A stretch of DNA of 64,000 bases, taken from positions 2,108,001 to 2,172,000 of the forward strand of contig NZ_CP085036.1 in NCBI RefSeq assembly GCF_020535405.1. The letters run 5' to 3'. Under the pieces are notes generated by a model, which did not search any database, was not told where the DNA came from, and saw only the letters and a program-made list of their open reading frames with translations. Positions 54,889 to 64,000 of this stretch are shown here, in pieces (position 1 is the stretch's first letter; every line of letters begins with the position of its first letter). Position numbers and translations under genes: made by a program. This stretch comes from Antiquaquibacter oligotrophicus. Lineage in GTDB: Bacteria; Actinomycetota; Actinomycetes; Actinomycetales; Microbacteriaceae.

Positions 54889-54990
54889 GGTTTCGAGACG
54901 CGCACCTGCGGTGCGCTCCTCAACCAGCGGGGTGAGTGTTACCTGGTGGTTGAGTAGCCGCGGCGCAGCCCGGCGTTATCGAAACCACCA
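54889..54990. repeat. Pair of inverted REP-like palindromic repeats
   Basis: Unit A (54889-54927) runs GGTTTCGAG...GCTCCTCAACCAG; unit B (54944-54990) runs TGGTGGTTGAG...TCGAAACCACCA and is in inverse orientation, with an 8-bp terminal stem (54944-54951 with 54983-54990) and a GC-rich inner stem. This GGTTTCGA...CTCAACCA form is a dispersed intergenic repeat in many Microbacteriaceae (from memory). No RAYT transposase is in the window. Lies in the 220-nt ugd-purK gap. Confidence 0.75.
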
Positions 54991-55050
54991 CACGGCGTTC
55001 CCGAGGCGCTGGGCGGGATAATGGGGCGTTAGCTCGGCGAAAGGATCACT

Positions 55051-56145
55051 GTGCGCGTTGGAGTCATCGGCGGAGGTCAGCTGGCACGGATGATGGTGCC
55101 CCCGGCCATCGAGCTCGGGCTGAAGATCTCGGTGCTCGCCGAGTCCGAAGGAAGTTCGGCGGGGATCGCCGCTACCGCCGTTGGCGACTACCGTGACGCG
55201 CAGACCGTCCTCGATTTCGCCGAGACCGTCGACGTCGTCACCTTCGATCACGAACACGTGCCGCAGGAGGTGCTGCGCGCGCTCGTCGACGCGGGTGTCG
55301 CCGTGCATCCCGGCCCGGATGCCCTCCTCTACGCCCAGGACAAGCTCCGCATGCGCGAGCGGCTCAGCCAGTTGGGGCTCCCCGTTCCCGGGTGGGCCGC
55401 GGTGGAGACGCCGTCCGCGCTCGACGCGTTCCTCGCGGAGTACGGCGGCCGCGCAGTCGTGAAGACGCCGCGCGGCGGCTACGACGGTAAGGGTGTGCGG
55501 GTCGTGTCATCCGCCACCGAGGTCGCCGACTGGTTCGGCGACGGCCCGCTGCTCGTCGAGGAGCTCGTTAGCTTCCGGCGCGAACTCTCTCAGGTGCTCG
55601 CGCGCAGGCCGTCCGGCGAGATCGCGCTGTGGCCGGTCGTCGAGTCGATCCAACGCGACGGTGTGTGCGCCGAGGTTATCGCCCCGGCGCCCGCCTCGGC
55701 CGGTCGTGTCGCAGACATGGCGGCCGATATTGCCACCGCCGTGGCGGAAAACCTCGGGGTGACCGGTGTGCTTGCCGTTGAGCTCTTCGAGACCACCGAC
55801 GACCGGATCCTCGTCAACGAACTCGCGATGCGCCCGCACAACAGTGGGCACTGGACCATCGACGGGTCGACGACCAGTCAGTTTGAGCAGCACCTGCGCG
55901 CGGTGCTCGACCTGCCGCTGGGAGCGACCGGATGCCGTGACCCCTGGAGTGTCATGGTCAACATCTTCGGCGGCCTCGCGCCCGAACGAATGCCGCTCGC
56001 TCTTGCCGACCCAACGGCGAAGGTGCACGGTTACGGAAAAGAGCCGCGTCCCGGCCGCAAAGCCGGGCACGTGACGGCCGGTGGCGAGGACCTCGACGAC
56101 GTCGTTTTCCGGGCGCGTGCCGCAGCAGCAATCTTTGAGGATTGA
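55051..56145 (+). CDS. purK: N5-carboxyaminoimidazole ribonucleotide synthase
   Basis: 364 residues from GTG 55051 (AAGGA upstream). ATP-grasp enzyme converting AIR, ATP and bicarbonate to N5-CAIR in purine synthesis. Motifs: [89 protein letters not shown] and a C-terminal [15 protein letters not shown]. Followed after 16 nt by purE. Confidence 0.96.
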   Translation: MRVGVIGGGQLARMMVPPAIELGLKISVLAESEGSSAGIAATAVGDYRDAQTVLDFAETVDVVTFDHEHVPQEVLRALVDAGVAVHPGPDALLYAQDKLRMRERLSQLGLPVPGWAAVETPSALDAFLAEYGGRAVVKTPRGGYDGKGVRVVSSATEVADWFGDGPLLVEELVSFRRELSQVLARRPSGEIALWPVVESIQRDGVCAEVIAPAPASAGRVADMAADIATAVAENLGVTGVLAVELFETTDDRILVNELAMRPHNSGHWTIDGSTTSQFEQHLRAVLDLPLGATGCRDPWSVMVNIFGGLAPERMPLALADPTAKVHGYGKEPRPGRKAGHVTAGGEDLDDVVFRARAAAAIFED

Positions 56146-56161
56146 CCCATACCCTTGTCGG

Positions 56162-56659
56162 GTGACTGAACCCGCAACCGTCGCCATCGTGATGGGCTCC
56201 GACTCCGATTGGTCGGTCATGTCCGCCGCGGCGGACGCCCTCACGGAATTCGGAATCAGCCATGACGTTCAGGTCGTCTCGGCACACCGCAGCCCGGAGA
56301 AGATGATCGAGTTCGGCAAACTCGCCGCCGGTCGTGGGTTCCGCGTCATCATCGCGGGGGCCGGTGGCGCAGCCCACCTCCCCGGAATGCTCGCCTCCGT
56401 CACAACGCTTCCCGTCATCGGTGTTCCCGTGCCCCTGGCCAAGCTCGACGGTCTCGATTCGTTGCTGTCGATCGTGCAGATGCCCGCAGGCATCCCGGTC
56501 GCGACCGTCTCGATCGGGGGTGCGCGCAATGCGGGCATCCTGGCCGCTCGTATCCTCGCCTCCGGCGACCCTGAGCTCACCGCAACGCTCGACGCCTACG
56601 CCGAATCGCTCGCAGCTCTCGTCGAGGAGAAGAACGCGGCATTGGGCCGCGACCGGTGA
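56162..56659 (+). CDS. purE: N5-carboxyaminoimidazole ribonucleotide mutase
   Basis: 165 residues from GTG 56162. Rearranges N5-CAIR to CAIR. Motifs [25 protein letters not shown] (catalytic His), [16 protein letters not shown], and [20 protein letters not shown]; class I PurE. TACCCT (56150-56155) lies 6 nt upstream, so it may also be transcribed separately from purK. Overlaps the LCP gene by 4 nt (GTGA). Confidence 0.96.
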   Translation: MTEPATVAIVMGSDSDWSVMSAAADALTEFGISHDVQVVSAHRSPEKMIEFGKLAAGRGFRVIIAGAGGAAHLPGMLASVTTLPVIGVPVPLAKLDGLDSLLSIVQMPAGIPVATVSIGGARNAGILAARILASGDPELTATLDAYAESLAALVEEKNAALGRDR

Positions 56660-58008
56660 CCACGGCATCTCCCACGGTCCGGTTTCCGGATACTAATCAT
56701 CCGGAGGGTATGACCCGCCGGGCCTGGTGGTTGGTCGGCCTCAACATCCTGGTGCCGGGGTCCGCGCAAATGCTCGCCGGTAACCGCAAACTGGGTCGGT
56801 TTGGCGTCGGCGCGACGTTCACCCTGTGGGCGGTCATCGTGCTTGGTGTTGTGCTCTATTTTGTGTGGCCGACCGGTGTCTACACGATTGCGACAACCTC
56901 CATCACGTTGTGGGTTGTCGCCGCTGTGCTGCTCTTTTACGCGGTGCTCTGGGTCATCCTCACCCTCGACACGCTGCGTCTCACCCGCATCGTGAAGACG
57001 CTCCCGTCCGCGCGTGCAGCGATCGCCGGGTTGGCGACCGTTGCCATGGTGCTTTTCGCGGGCGGTGCGGGGTACGCCGCGTACCTCGCGACAACCGCGG
57101 GTAGCTTCGTCGGCGACGTCTTCTCGGCGGCACCCCCCGAGCCACCCGTCGACGGTCGGTACAACATCATGCTTCTCGGTGCCGATGCCGGCCCCGATCG
57201 GGAGGGTCTGCGCCCCGACTCCATCACCGTGGTGAGCATCGATGCCGCGACGGGCGAGGCGACGATGATCGGGCTCCCGCGCAACTTGGAGTACGTGCCG
57301 TTCGCACCCGGTCCCCTTGCCGATAAGTACCCGAACGGCTACGGCGCCGATGACGGGTGTGAGGTTGACGTCTGTTACCTCAACTCCGTGTACACCGAAG
57401 TCGAGCTCATGAGTCCCGACATGTACCCGAACGCGATCGCCGACGGAAGCCAGCCCGGCATCGAGGCGATGCGGGATGCCGTGTCCGGTGTCACGGGCCT
57501 GACGATCCAGTACTACGTCCTCATCGAGATGCAGGGCTTCATCGACCTCGTGGATTCGCTGGGTGGTGTGGATGTGACCGTCGAGAACGCGGTACCGATT
57601 CACACCGACGAGACCTTTACGGAGGTCTCGGAGTGGATCGGACCTGGTGTTGTACATCTCGATGGATGGCACGCCCTCTGGTACGCACGATCCCGACACG
57701 ACACGACGGACTACGACCGCATGGAGCGCCAGCATCAGCTCCAGGAGGCGATTCTCGAGCAGTCGAACCCCGCGAACGTCCTGAGTAAGTTCCAGGCCGT
57801 GGCCGCGGCGGGCGCGCGGCTCGTGGAGACCGACATCCCGCAGTCGACCCTCGGTTTGTTTGTTGAGCTCGCCACGAAGACCAAGGAACTGCCGATCACC
57901 CGCATCGAGTTGACTCCCGCAATGGACGTCGACCCCGAGTACCCCGACTACGACTACATCCACCAGCTCGTCGCCGATGCCACGGTGGTCGCGACGCCCG
58001 AGGAGTAG
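56656..58008 (+). CDS. LytR-CpsA-Psr (LCP) family protein
   Basis: 450 residues. Cytoplasmic N-terminus, four predicted helices within about 25-155, then an extracellular LCP domain: [49 protein letters not shown], and the pyrophosphate-binding [27 protein letters not shown] enzymes attach undecaprenyl-linked polymers (arabinogalactan, teichoic-type polysaccharides) to peptidoglycan. Extra N-terminal helices compared with one-helix LCP proteins. Start overlaps purE by 4 nt. Confidence 0.93.
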   Translation: MTTASPTVRFPDTNHPEGMTRRAWWLVGLNILVPGSAQMLAGNRKLGRFGVGATFTLWAVIVLGVVLYFVWPTGVYTIATTSITLWVVAAVLLFYAVLWVILTLDTLRLTRIVKTLPSARAAIAGLATVAMVLFAGGAGYAAYLATTAGSFVGDVFSAAPPEPPVDGRYNIMLLGADAGPDREGLRPDSITVVSIDAATGEATMIGLPRNLEYVPFAPGPLADKYPNGYGADDGCEVDVCYLNSVYTEVELMSPDMYPNAIADGSQPGIEAMRDAVSGVTGLTIQYYVLIEMQGFIDLVDSLGGVDVTVENAVPIHTDETFTEVSEWIGPGVVHLDGWHALWYARSRHDTTDYDRMERQHQLQEAILEQSNPANVLSKFQAVAAAGARLVETDIPQSTLGLFVELATKTKELPITRIELTPAMDVDPEYPDYDYIHQLVADATVVATPEE

Positions 58009-58017
58009 CCCTAGCCG

Positions 58018-59145
58018 CTACAGGTCGGCGTGGAGCTGCCAGACCTTCTCGGCGGCGCCGCGCCACGTGTACGCCTTAGCGCGGTCAATGCCGGCGTACC
58101 GCAGCCGCTGTGCGGTGGACTCATCGCTGAACACGGTATTGATTCCGTCGGCCAGTCGGCGGTCGAAGTCGTTGCCGTCGCGCTCCACTGTGATTCCGGC
58201 ATCGACGGCGAGTTCGAGTGCCTCGGGGTCATCGGTGTGCACAACGGGAGTGCCGAGCGCGAACGCGTTCAGGATGGGCAGTCCGAATCCCACGGCAGGA
58301 GTCGTGTGCGCGAGCACGTCGGCTCGAGCGATCGCGGCAAGGGTGTCCGCGGGATCATCGGAACCCAGGGCCCGCACTCGACCGCTACGCAACCCCGCAG
58401 CATCCGCGGCACTCGCGAGCTCCTCGTCGCTCATTCCGGCTTCGGCGATCACGAGGTCGATGGCGTCGTGGACGTGGGACATGGCGCGCACGATCGACGT
58501 GATGTGGCTCGGCGACTCCGACTCGCCAACGGTCATCACGAACTTCTCCGGCAGCGACAGGCGCTCCGCGCGCTCGGCGACGTCGGCGGGAGTCGGGAGT
58601 TCCTCGGTGGGCGCCCCCGCAATGACACGAAGGCGATCGCCGATGTTCGCGATCTCCGCGAGTTCCTGGGCAACCACGTGATTGGGCACAACGATGGCGT
58701 CCGCGTAGCGCTCGGCGCGTTTGAGCATGGCCTTGTGCCACGCGACACTGCGAGCGGCAAGCTCATCGGGACGGGTCCAGGCGAGTGTGTCTCGCACCGT
58801 CACCGAGATCTGATCCCCGTCGTTGACCCGATCGTGCCGCCCTAGGGGCGCCAGGAGACTCGCGGCGTGGACGAGTCCGCTTCCCGGGAGGCGTGTGAAT
58901 CCGTGTTGCCACGCCGCGGTGAGTTCGCGACGGGCCAGCGCGCTCTTGTGTAGGTGGCGTAACCCCGGCAGGCGATCGGCGATGGCGTCGTAGTCGGGTT
59001 CGGGGGATGCCGCGACGAACCCTTCGACGATGCATCCGCGCGGTGCTGCCTCGATGAGCGCGGCAGTGAGCTCCGACGCGTAACTCTTGGCGCTTCCGTC
59101 CTTGCCGGAGACCATGTCATCGAGGATGACTCGTAGCGTCGTCAT
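58018..59145 (-). CDS. GT4-family glycosyltransferase
   Basis: 375 residues from ATG 59145 (MTTLRVILDDMVSGKDG); a longer frame to 59250 has no ribosome binding site. GT-B fold: acceptor domain with LLAPLGRHDRVNDGDQISVTVRDTLAWT and DAIVVPNHVVAQEL, and C-terminal donor domain with KFVMTVGESESPSHI, RVRALGSDDPADTLAAIARADVLAHTTPAVGFGLPILNAFALGTPVV with the E-x7-E region replaced by a G-F-G-L-P-I-L-N variant. Donor unknown. Divergent from the GT2 gene; likely a surface polysaccharide enzyme. Confidence 0.85.
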   Translation of the reverse strand: MTTLRVILDDMVSGKDGSAKSYASELTAALIEAAPRGCIVEGFVAASPEPDYDAIADRLPGLRHLHKSALARRELTAAWQHGFTRLPGSGLVHAASLLAPLGRHDRVNDGDQISVTVRDTLAWTRPDELAARSVAWHKAMLKRAERYADAIVVPNHVVAQELAEIANIGDRLRVIAGAPTEELPTPADVAERAERLSLPEKFVMTVGESESPSHITSIVRAMSHVHDAIDLVIAEAGMSDEELASAADAAGLRSGRVRALGSDDPADTLAAIARADVLAHTTPAVGFGLPILNAFALGTPVVHTDDPEALELAVDAGITVERDGNDFDRRLADGINTVFSDESTAQRLRYAGIDRAKAYTWRGAAEKVWQLHADL

Positions 59146-59330
59146 GGGGTACACCTGCTCACCTGAGAAAGGTACAGGAATGAACCTCGCGTCACGATCC
59201 TCCGATGCCGTCGCCGACTCCCTGCCCGCGCTGCATAGCGATCGTCCCATATCGACCTGGGAGACCCCGTCGGGCGCGGGGGCACGGGAATGTTACGGTA
59301 CATCGCAGAAAGGTGAGTCCGCGAAGCGAT

Positions 59331-60284
59331 ATGAAGACGATCTCCTACATCTTCCCCATCTACAACGAGGCGAAGAACATCCCGCTTCTCTACGAGACCG
59401 TCTCAGCTGTCACCCAGCCGCTGCGCGACCGGTACAACCTGCAGTTCGTTTTCGTCAACGACGGGTCGCGGGATGAATCGATCGACATGCTTCGCGGCAT
59501 CCAGGCGACCGATCCCTCCGTGGTGGTCGTGGATTTTGCCCGAAACTACGGGCATCAGATTGCCGTCACGGCAGGCATCGATTACGCCGACGGTGACGCG
59601 ATCATCATCATGGACAGCGACCTGCAAGACCCGCCCAGGGTGAGCCTCGAACTCATCGAGAAGTGGGAGGAGGGCTTCGACGTCGTCTACGCGGTGCGGG
59701 CCAGCCGCAAGGATTCGTTTTTCAAACGCACGACGGCGCACGCGTTCTACTGGCTTCTGCACACCGTCGCCGACATCGACATTCCTCGAAACACGGGGGA
59801 TTTCCGCCTCATCGATCGTCGTGTTGCCGAGGAGCTCAAGCGCTACACCGAGCGCAACCGCTTCCTCCGGGGAATGGTCAGCAACATCGGCTTCAAACAG
59901 ACCGGGGTGCTCTTCGACCGCGACGAGCGCAATGCGGGCGAGACGGGGTACCCGTTCAAGAAGATGTGGTCGTTCGCGCTCGACGGGTTCTTCAGCTTCT
60001 CGAGTGCTCCGCTGAAGGCGATCAGCAGGCTGGGTTACGGCATGGCGGTGCTGAGCCTCCTGGGTGCGCTCTACGCGTTTACCGTGCGCGTGTTTTTCCC
60101 CGAAACCGTGATCGAGGGCTGGACGTTCATCGTCATCTCGGTGTTCCTTGTTGGGGGCATCCAGCTCATCATGCTGGGTGTGCTGGGCGGGTACATCGGC
60201 CGCATCTACACCGAGGTGCAGAACCGGCCGCTCTACAGCGTGCAGAGCGTCTACGCGAGCGCTGGGCGGCGAGCGAACGGATGA
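59331..60284 (+). CDS. GT2-family glycosyltransferase, GtrB/DPM1-like, membrane-bound
   Basis: 317 residues from ATG 59331 (a GTG at 59313 is possible). GT-A domain: SYIFPIYNEAKNIPLLYETV, FVNDGSRDES, VVDFARNYGHQIAVTAGID, and the metal motif IMDSDLQDPP. Two C-terminal helices (about 230-250 and 265-287) anchor it. These proteins make polyprenyl-phosphate sugars (glucose or similar). Directly coupled by an ATGA overlap to a GtrA flippase-like gene, which supports transfer of the lipid-linked sugar across the membrane. Confidence 0.92.
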   Translation: MKTISYIFPIYNEAKNIPLLYETVSAVTQPLRDRYNLQFVFVNDGSRDESIDMLRGIQATDPSVVVVDFARNYGHQIAVTAGIDYADGDAIIIMDSDLQDPPRVSLELIEKWEEGFDVVYAVRASRKDSFFKRTTAHAFYWLLHTVADIDIPRNTGDFRLIDRRVAEELKRYTERNRFLRGMVSNIGFKQTGVLFDRDERNAGETGYPFKKMWSFALDGFFSFSSAPLKAISRLGYGMAVLSLLGALYAFTVRVFFPETVIEGWTFIVISVFLVGGIQLIMLGVLGGYIGRIYTEVQNRPLYSVQSVYASAGRRANG

Positions 60285-60754
60285 CACCGGCCGATGCTCC
60301 CCGTGAGCGCTCCGCCATCGGCAGGCTCCTTCACGACCATCGTGTGCGGTTTCTCGCCGTCGGCGGGACCAACACGCTCGTCGGGTACCTCGTGTTCACC
60401 GCGCTCACCCTGTGGGTGTTCGGGCAGGTCCCGTTTGGCTACCTGATCTCGCTCGTTCTCTCCTACGCCGTCTCCATCACTCTCGCGTTCTGGCTCTATC
60501 GCACCTTCGTGTTTGTCGTGAAGGGGCGGGTGCTCACCGACTTCGTGAAGTTTGTGGGGGTCAACCTCGTGGCCATCGGGGTCAACGCGGTGCTGCTGCC
60601 GTTTTTTGTCGAGGTGGTCGGCCTGCATCCGCTCGTCGCTCAGGCCATCAGTCTCGTGATCACGACACTCGTGAGCTATTTCGGGCACAAGCACGTGTCG
60701 TTCAGGAGGCCGTCGGCGCCGCCGCAGGGGGATGAGGGCCCGGTCAGTCGGTGA
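60281..60754 (+). CDS. GtrA-family membrane protein (lipid-linked sugar translocation)
   Basis: 157 residues. Four helices in the GtrA order, with RFLAVGGTNTLVGYLVFTAL, LSYAVSITLAFWLYRTFVF, and FVKFVGVNLVAIGVNAVLL. GtrA-like proteins are thought to flip polyprenyl-phosphate-sugar. Overlaps the GT2 gene by 4 nt; its 3' end overlaps the convergent GT39-like gene by 11 nt. Confidence 0.92.
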   Translation: MTPADAPRERSAIGRLLHDHRVRFLAVGGTNTLVGYLVFTALTLWVFGQVPFGYLISLVLSYAVSITLAFWLYRTFVFVVKGRVLTDFVKFVGVNLVAIGVNAVLLPFFVEVVGLHPLVAQAISLVITTLVSYFGHKHVSFRRPSAPPQGDEGPVSR

Positions 60755-62345
60755 TGCGGTAGACCTCGAGTGTGCAGCCGCCGAGCTCACCGCGCGCAAA
60801 CGCGGCGGTTTCGGAGATAGCCGACACGATGTTCCACGGTTCGATCCCGGTCCGCTCGCGCGGGGGTACAACGTCAACCTGCAGAACGAGTGGGTAGTCC
60901 GCGCGGATCGCGTCGTACATCGCTCGCTCGTCCGCGTACTTCTCCGCCGTCCAGAAGCGATCGTGTACGCAGCTCGACAGAGCGAAAAACTCCCGCTCGT
61001 CGTCGATGGGCACGACGCGATCGCCTTCCCAGCGAACGAAGTCGTCGAGGAACATGGGGCCGTTGGGCACGAGCGGCGAGAACCCTTCGTCGACCGCCGT
61101 CGTCCGGGTCACGCCGAAGTCGGCGTATGCCTGCGCTGATTCGATGCGGGAGTCGGGCGCGAGAAGCCTGGCAACCACCGCGATCGACCCGGTGCCGAGG
61201 TTGAGGAGTACGAGCACCGCGACGGCGGCGGCGACGGGTGTGCGCCATCTCCGGGCATCCCACCGCTGACCGACAAAACGGTAGACGTACCAGCCGCCAA
61301 TCGCGGCGAAGAGCAGCGGCGACAGGAACATGGGGATCGCCCAGCGCTCCCAGTGCAGCGCCACAACACTCAGGATGATCCACGTGACGAATCCGAGGGC
61401 CAGCGGGAGGGCGATGAGGCGGCGCATCCGGATCGCCAACACCACCCCGAGGATCGAGGCGAGAGTCAGGAGCACACCGGCGACAACGACATAACTCTCG
61501 GCGTAGAACAGCATGTTGCCACCCCAGCCGAGGCCGTCTGCCCCGCTGTGCTCCGTGCGCGCCTCCTTCTGGATCGCCGTGACCACACCCGTGATGTTGG
61601 TGAACAGCACGGGCGAGATCACGAAAAGGAAAACGACGACACCCGCAATCGCGGCGGCGCCGTGGCCGAGGATACGCAGCGGTCGTCGATCTCGCAGGGC
61701 GACAACGACAACAACGATGGCGATCATGACCGCCGAGATCGCACCGGGATATTTGATGGCGATGGAGATGGATACTCCTGCGCTCGCCACGAGAAGACTC
61801 ACCAGACCGGGTCGTGAGACGTAGTACATGAGCGCGAGCATGACGACCATCGACGCGAGCGCGAGCGGGATGTCCGGTGTCGCGTAGTGCGAATGCTGCA
61901 CGAACGGCGGGAAGAGCGCGAAGAGCACGGCGGCGATCGCTCCGACCGAGCGCGAGAAGCGTCGACCGATGGCGGCCGCGACGGCGATCATCGCCGTTCC
62001 GAGGATCGCCGTGATCAGTCGGGAGATCAGGAGGAACGTGCCGGGGTCGCTCGCATAGGCGACCGGAACGGGCATCCCGTGGAGGCCGACCGAGTACAGG
62101 GTGTAGGCGAGGTAGCTGAGCTTGATCTCAACGTGGTCGGGACGCAGGAACAGGGACGGCTCGAACGAGTTGCGGGCGGCCATGTCGACGGCACCCTGGA
62201 CGATCGTCCACTCATCGGGGTGCAGCCCGTACGGGAGACCCCAGCGTGTGCCGAGAATACGCAGGATGCCGCCAACGAGCACCGCGGCGAGCACCACGAT
62301 GGTGCTGCCGCGGAGCCACGTTCTCGGTGTGCTGCGCGAGGTCAC
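60744..62345 (-). CDS. GT39/ArnT-like membrane glycosyltransferase
   Basis: 533 residues from GTG 62345. About eleven helices, with the GT-C catalytic Asp-Glu in the first loop (GLPYGLHPDEWTIVQ), followed by FSRSVGAIAAVLFALFPPFVQHSHYATPDIPLAL as in PMT/ArnT-like proteins. The C-terminal ~120 residues form an extracytoplasmic domain. Such enzymes use polyprenyl-phosphate sugars, which the adjacent GT2-GtrA pair could supply. Acceptor unknown. One base separates it from rfbB, so they are co-transcribed. Confidence 0.85.
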   Translation of the reverse strand: MTSRSTPRTWLRGSTIVVLAAVLVGGILRILGTRWGLPYGLHPDEWTIVQGAVDMAARNSFEPSLFLRPDHVEIKLSYLAYTLYSVGLHGMPVPVAYASDPGTFLLISRLITAILGTAMIAVAAAIGRRFSRSVGAIAAVLFALFPPFVQHSHYATPDIPLALASMVVMLALMYYVSRPGLVSLLVASAGVSISIAIKYPGAISAVMIAIVVVVVALRDRRPLRILGHGAAAIAGVVVFLFVISPVLFTNITGVVTAIQKEARTEHSGADGLGWGGNMLFYAESYVVVAGVLLTLASILGVVLAIRMRRLIALPLALGFVTWIILSVVALHWERWAIPMFLSPLLFAAIGGWYVYRFVGQRWDARRWRTPVAAAVAVLVLLNLGTGSIAVVARLLAPDSRIESAQAYADFGVTRTTAVDEGFSPLVPNGPMFLDDFVRWEGDRVVPIDDEREFFALSSCVHDRFWTAEKYADERAMYDAIRADYPLVLQVDVVPPRERTGIEPWNIVSAISETAAFARGELGGCTLEVYRITD

Positions 62346-62346
62346 G

Positions 62347-63330
62347 TCAGAGCGCGGCGCGGGCCTTGAGGGGCTCCCACCACGCGCGGTTGTCGCGGTA
62401 CCACTGCACGACGTCGGCGAGGCCCTGCTCGAACGGCACCTGCGGCTCGTAGCCGAGCTCGGCCTGGATCTTGGAGATGTCTACCGAGTAGCGCAGGTCG
62501 TGACCGAGACGGTCGGCCACGCGGTCGACGTACGACCAGTCCTTCCCCGTTGCCTCGAGAAGCATCTCGGTGAGCTCCTTGTTGGTGAGCTCGGTGCCAC
62601 CGCCGATGTTGTAGATCTCGCCGGCGCGACCGCGAGTGAGCACCATGGCGATGCCGCGGGTGTGGTCGTCGACGTGCAGCCAGTCGCGGATGTTGTTGCC
62701 CTCGCCGTAGAGCGGAACGTGCTTGTCGTCGATGAGGTTCGTGACGAACAGCGGGATGACCTTCTCCGGGAAGTGGTAGGGGCCGTAGTTGTTCGAGCAG
62801 CGGGTGATCGAGAGGTTCAGTCCGTGCGTGCGGAAGTAGCTGCGGGCGAGGAGGTCGCTACCGGCCTTCGACGCCGAGTAGGGGGAGTTCGGTTCGAGCG
62901 GGCGGGTCTCGTCCCACGAGCCCTCGGCGATCGAGCCGTAGACCTCGTCGGTCGAGACGTGGACAAAACGCGGGGTGCCGTTGCGCAGCGCAGCATCGAG
63001 GAGGCGCTGGGTGCCGAGCACGTTGGTCTCGACGAAGATGCCGGAGTCGCGCACGGAGCGGTCGACGTGGGATTCCGCGGCGAAGTGCACGATCGCGTCG
63101 ACGCCGGGGAGCGTGGCATCCAGCAGCTCTGCGTCGCGGATGTCGCCCTGCACAAACGAGTAACGGGGGGAGTCGGCGACGGGCGCGAGGTTCTCCAGGT
63201 TGCCGGAGTAGGTGAGTGCGTCGTAGACGACGACGTCGGCTCCCTCGAGGCCGGGGTAGGCGTCCTGAAGGGTACGGCGGACGAAGTTGGAGCCGATGAA
63301 ACCGGCGCCGCCGGTGACGAGAATTTTCAT
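62347..63330 (-). CDS. rfbB: dTDP-glucose 4,6-dehydratase
   Basis: 327 residues from ATG 63330 (start MKILVTGGAGFIGSNFVRR). Extended SDR; makes dTDP-4-keto-6-deoxyglucose for dTDP-rhamnose. Motifs: TGGAGFIGSNF (NAD), HFAAESHVDRS, STDEVYGS, YSASKAGSDLLARSYFRTHG (catalytic Tyr/Lys), and YGEGNNIRDWLHVDDH. No rfbA, rfbC or rfbD seen in the window. Lies 4 nt downstream of a GT2 gene. Confidence 0.95.
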   Translation of the reverse strand: MKILVTGGAGFIGSNFVRRTLQDAYPGLEGADVVVYDALTYSGNLENLAPVADSPRYSFVQGDIRDAELLDATLPGVDAIVHFAAESHVDRSVRDSGIFVETNVLGTQRLLDAALRNGTPRFVHVSTDEVYGSIAEGSWDETRPLEPNSPYSASKAGSDLLARSYFRTHGLNLSITRCSNNYGPYHFPEKVIPLFVTNLIDDKHVPLYGEGNNIRDWLHVDDHTRGIAMVLTRGRAGEIYNIGGGTELTNKELTEMLLEATGKDWSYVDRVADRLGHDLRYSVDISKIQAELGYEPQVPFEQGLADVVQWYRDNRAWWEPLKARAAL

Positions 63331-63334
63331 GGGG

Positions 63335-64000
63335 TTACCAGATACCAATCGTTATGAGCAGTCCAATTATCCGCTGATCGCGCGGTCGGCGGCGCAATCG
63401 CGGGGTGAGACGGGCCAGGGCGCGGCGGTTTCGCCACCCGGAGCCCTCCAACAAAGACAGGATGTGGAGCAGCTGGGGCCGCCCGGATTCGGGAGCGACG
63501 TGGGCCGCGACCCGGGTGAGAAGGGTCGCGTGGTGACGCAGCCAGTGCTCACGGATGAGGCGCAGGCGCTCCATCGCGGCGCCCACACCCTGGTTCGAGC
63601 CGAGCACGTTGCTGTCGTGCTGCCGGTAGTCGACACTCGGGTACCCGTCGATGTGCCAGAGCCACCCCTTCGCCCTCGCGATGGCGTAGATGAGGGAGTC
63701 GTGGTACTCGACCTCGCGGGCATCCTGGTTCGAGCGCAGTGTCTCGCGTACGAGGTTGATGAGTCGGGGCGTGAGGAGGAAGCTGCATCCGGGGCCTGGG
63801 CTCTCGAGCAGGTAGTCGAACTCACGCTGCGGATAGTCCTTGCGTACGAGTTGTGTTTTCCCGTCGCTCCAGAACGAAAGCACGCTCGACGAGACGCCGT
63901 CGAGACCGTTCGCGAGAATGCCTGCGTGACGAGCCAGTTTGTCGGGCCGCCAGCGATCGTCCTGGTCGGAGAACGCGACCAGTTCACCGTCACGAATCTC
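63335..64000 (-). CDS. GT2-family glycosyltransferase, rhamnosyltransferase-like (5' end outside window)
   Basis: Open on the minus strand from 64000 to a stop at 63335; 221 residues visible, N-terminus missing. The first residues in the window read ELVAFSDQDDRWRPDKL, the DxD and downstream motif typical of the rhamnosyltransferase-like GT2 group. Later: PGPGCSFLLTPRLINLV and REVEYHDSLIYAIARAKGW. With rfbB 4 nt downstream, transfer of a dTDP-deoxysugar is a reasonable guess. Confidence 0.85.
   Translation of the reverse strand, partial: EIRDGELVAFSDQDDRWRPDKLARHAGILANGLDGVSSSVLSFWSDGKTQLVRKDYPQREFDYLLESPGPGCSFLLTPRLINLVRETLRSNQDAREVEYHDSLIYAIARAKGWLWHIDGYPSVDYRQHDSNVLGSNQGVGAAMERLRLIREHWLRHHATLLTRVAAHVAPESGRPQLLHILSLLEGSGWRNRRALARLTPRLRRRPRDQRIIGLLITIGIW

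Overview
The window is high-GC, gene-dense DNA from an aerobic Gram-positive actinobacterium, most likely a member of Microbacteriaceae or a close relative. This rests on the G+C-rich codon use, the actinomycete-type acyl-CoA carboxylase set (biotin carboxylase-BCCP fusion, AccD, small AccE), a LytR-CpsA-Psr protein, CWB2 cell-wall-binding repeats, an LAxTG-type sorting signal, and dispersed repeats with GGTTTCGA...CTCAACCA ends. Much of the gene order (sdhCDAB, cdd, deoA, add, phosphomutase, purine nucleoside phosphorylase, lpdA, accA, maf, accE, accD, birA, PH-domain protein, purK, purE, LCP) recalls, from memory, the M. tuberculosis Rv3264c-Rv3319 region, so this looks like an old actinobacterial synteny block with lineage-specific insertions. 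No tRNA, rRNA, CRISPR array, prophage or classical IS transposase was seen.

Layout. 1-9.4 kb: surface proteins: the 3' part of a giant repeat adhesin with six ~140-residue modules and a sortase signal, a secreted ThuA-Ig-CWB2 protein, and two paralogous lipoproteins. 9.9-13.4 kb: succinate dehydrogenase operon sdhCDAB (minus strand). 13.5-20.4 kb: a small secreted protein, then general PTS genes (HPr, DeoR-type regulator, Enzyme I) fused in layout with a mannitol PTS operon (EIICB, EIIA, mannitol-1-P dehydrogenase). 20.4-24.3 kb: a polytopic membrane protein, a GT4 mannosyltransferase-like enzyme and mannose-1-P guanylyltransferase. 24.4-39.8 kb: a nucleoside uptake and salvage region (BMP-type ABC importer, cytidine deaminase, thymidine phosphorylase, nucleoside hydrolase, SAH-hydrolase-like protein, IclR regulator, adenosine deaminase, orphan PTS EIIA/EIIB, phosphohexo/pentomutase, purine nucleoside phosphorylase). 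39.9-53.5 kb: lipoprotein, LpdA-like quinone reductase, acyl-CoA carboxylase genes with Maf, an RNA methyltransferase, a three-gene two-component locus, birA and a PH-domain protein. 53.5-64 kb: envelope polysaccharide and purine genes (ugd, purK, purE, LCP, glycosyltransferases, gtrA, rfbB).

The most unusual observation is a pair of small units, each holding one gene for a predicted PD-(D/E)XK (DUF559/Vsr-like) nuclease with an N-terminal winged-helix (AbiEi-like) region, bounded by long palindromes. The unit at 42016-43209 has 41-bp perfect terminal inverted repeats. The unit at 31485-32568, lodged between two nucleoside-salvage genes, has related hairpins at both ends. Both share a GCGCTGAGGT core, and in both the nuclease stop codon lies inside the 3' palindrome. 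This looks like an undescribed palindrome-associated nuclease element, perhaps analogous to REP/RAYT systems, although mobility is inference.

A second recurring theme is transcription starting at or next to the start codon: at least fifteen genes have a TANNNT-like -10 box ending 6-8 nt before the start codon, implying many leaderless mRNAs. The clearest case is the mirror-symmetric divergent promoter between the nucleoside hydrolase and the SAH-hydrolase-like gene, which brackets a palindrome that the neighbouring IclR regulator may bind.
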